Assembly: GCA_947178015.1 (NCBI GenBank)
Contig: CAMWWW010000150.1
Span: 1-6,074 of the forward strand
Source: an uncultured Clostridia bacterium
GTDB taxonomy: Bacteria > Bacillota > Clostridia > Lachnospirales > Lachnospiraceae
Direction of reading: 5' to 3'
Length of the DNA: 6,074 nucleotides
Shown here: positions 4,906 to 6,074 of the stretch, piece after piece
How the letters are laid out: every line of letters starts with the position of its first letter
How positions within the stretch are numbered: position 1 is the first letter of the stretch
Position numbers and translations under genes: made by a program
The notes under the pieces: generated by a model
Seen by the model: the letters and a program-made list of their open reading frames with translations, nothing else
Told to the model about the DNA's origin: nothing
The model's database searches: none

Positions 4906-6074
4906 ATGAGATATTTAATTGGTATAGATTTGGGAACCTCTGCGACAAAAACAGTGCTGTTTGATGAGGACGGAGCAATTATGGCATCTGCCTCACAGGA
5001 GTATCCTCTCTATCAGCCGCAGAATGGCTGGGCAGAGCAGAATCCAAAGGATTGGGCAGATGCAGCACTATCTACGATCGCAAAGGTAGTCCGGGAATCT
5101 GGCGTGGCGGCAGAGGATATTAAAGGGCTTGGCATCTCAGGGCAGATGCACGGATTGGTTATGCTGGATGAAAAGAATGAGGTAATTCGTCCTTCGATTA
5201 TCTGGTGTGATCAAAGGACGGCGGCTGAATGTGAGGAAATTACGCAGAAGATTGGGAGAGAACGTCTCATTGAGATCACGGCAAACCCAGCACTTACTGG
5301 TTTTACTGCTTCCAAGATACTCTGGGTGAGGAACCATGAGCCGGAAAATTATAAACGCTGCCGTCATATTCTTCTGCCAAAAGATTATGTACGTTTTGTA
5401 CTTACAGGAGAATTTGCTACAGAAGTGTCAGATGCTTCTGGTATGCAGCTTCTTGATGTGCCGAATCGATGTTGGTCGGATGAGGTATTAGAGAAGCTTG
5501 AGATAGATAAACATATGCTTGCCAAAGTCTATGAATCTGTGGAAGTTACAGGAACCATCCTGCCAGAAATCGCGGAGAAGACAGGACTCTCAGAAAAGAC
5601 CGTGGTAGTTGGAGGGGCAGGCGATAATGCCGCCGCTGCTGTGGGAACCGGAATTGTCAAAGAGGGCAGAGCTTTCACGACCATTGGCACCAGCGGCGTA
5701 GTATTTGCCCACAGCGATAAGGTGACAATCGATCCAAAGGGAAGAGTACATACCTTCTGCTGCGCCGTACCGGGTGCATGGCATGTAATGGGTGTAACGC
5801 AGGGCGCAGGATTGTCCTTAAAGTGGTTCCGTGATAATTTCTGTGAAGACTATATGAAAAAGGCAGAGCAGGAAGGAACGGATGCTTACGATTATATCAA
5901 TGAGGATGTTGCGCAGACACCACTTGGCTGTAATAAATTAATCTATCTTCCATATTTGATGGGAGAGCGCACACCTCATCTTGATCCTGACTGCCGTGGC
6001 GTATTTTTTGGACTAGCTGCCATTCATACCAGAAATGACATGCGCCGAGCCGTGAGGGTGGGTGTCTCCTACTC
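4906..6074 (+). CDS. xylB: Xylulokinase-type FGGY carbohydrate kinase, 3' end cut by window edge
   Basis: This frame stays open from the ATG at 4906 to the window end (389 complete codons), where about 110 residues of a typical 490-510 residue xylulokinase are missing. XylB phosphorylates D-xylulose with ATP to D-xylulose 5-phosphate, feeding the pentose phosphate pathway in the cytosol. Signatures in order: phosphate-binding loop GIDLGTSATK at 6-15 with D8; GISGQMHGLV at 76-85, whose M81-H82 match the substrate-binding Met-His of E. coli XylB; DQRT at 102-105; NPALTGFTASKILW at 127-140; LLPKDYVRFVLTG at 156-168; GGAGDNAAAAVG at 236-247 with catalytic D240; IGTSGVV at 260-266; and LPYLMGERTPHLD at 348-360. 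GAGGGGGA (4893-4900) is a good ribosome binding site, and the gene starts 13 bp after the regulator stop, so it is the third operon gene. The last codons read RAVRVGVSY, where the family usually has RAV-x-EG; this may be an edge sequence error. Confidence 0.92.
   Translation, partial: MRYLIGIDLGTSATKTVLFDEDGAIMASASQEYPLYQPQNGWAEQNPKDWADAALSTIAKVVRESGVAAEDIKGLGISGQMHGLVMLDEKNEVIRPSIIWCDQRTAAECEEITQKIGRERLIEITANPALTGFTASKILWVRNHEPENYKRCRHILLPKDYVRFVLTGEFATEVSDASGMQLLDVPNRCWSDEVLEKLEIDKHMLAKVYESVEVTGTILPEIAEKTGLSEKTVVVGGAGDNAAAAVGTGIVKEGRAFTTIGTSGVVFAHSDKVTIDPKGRVHTFCCAVPGAWHVMGVTQGAGLSLKWFRDNFCEDYMKKAEQEGTDAYDYINEDVAQTPLGCNKLIYLPYLMGERTPHLDPDCRGVFFGLAAIHTRNDMRRAVRVGVSY

Noticed and set aside
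1..6074. CRISPR array, insertion sequence, phage, toxin-antitoxin or defence system
   Set aside because: No regularly spaced direct repeats, transposase, recombinase, phage or toxin-like proteins are visible on either strand.

Overview
The window looks like chromosomal DNA from a low-to-moderate GC Firmicute, most likely a gut-type Clostridium relative (Lachnospiraceae-like). This is inferred from strong AGGAGG ribosome binding sites, AT-rich spacers, frequent AGA/GGA codons, and the gene families present. No rRNA, tRNA or other taxonomic marker is present to confirm it.

Layout. Bases 1-206 hold no gene. Bases about 7-141 form a long imperfect inverted repeat with a second hairpin nested inside it. 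It looks like a dispersed intergenic palindromic element or structured RNA, and its inner hairpin could act as a bidirectional terminator. A HAD-family phosphatase gene follows on the minus strand (207-857). A 184-bp divergent spacer separates it from two plus-strand housekeeping genes: a GNAT acetyltransferase (1042-1587) and, 9 bp later, trmO (1597-2289), which encodes the SAM-dependent methyltransferase for t6A37 of tRNA.

The second half is a sugar operon. It starts from a consensus sigma-A promoter (TTGACA, 17 bp, TATAAT), with a 14-bp palindrome with a central CG (2348-2361) just downstream of the -10. The order is an L-fucose/L-arabinose isomerase-fold protein (2391-3860), a LacI-family regulator (3867-4892), and an FGGY kinase of xylulokinase type (xylB, from 4906, cut by the right edge after 389 codons). 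The likely logic is that the isomerase turns an aldose into a ketose, the kinase phosphorylates the ketose for the pentose phosphate pathway, and the LacI protein represses its own operon at the palindrome until a sugar ligand releases it. The substrate is not determined by the sequence. Characterised FucI/AraA-type enzymes make ribulose or fuculose-type ketoses, whereas the kinase has xylulokinase signatures, and this mismatch is the most interesting biological question here.

I did not find a clearly new defence, mobile or RNA-guided system. The most worthwhile leads are the 5' palindromic element, the promoter/operator pair, and the isomerase-kinase pairing.
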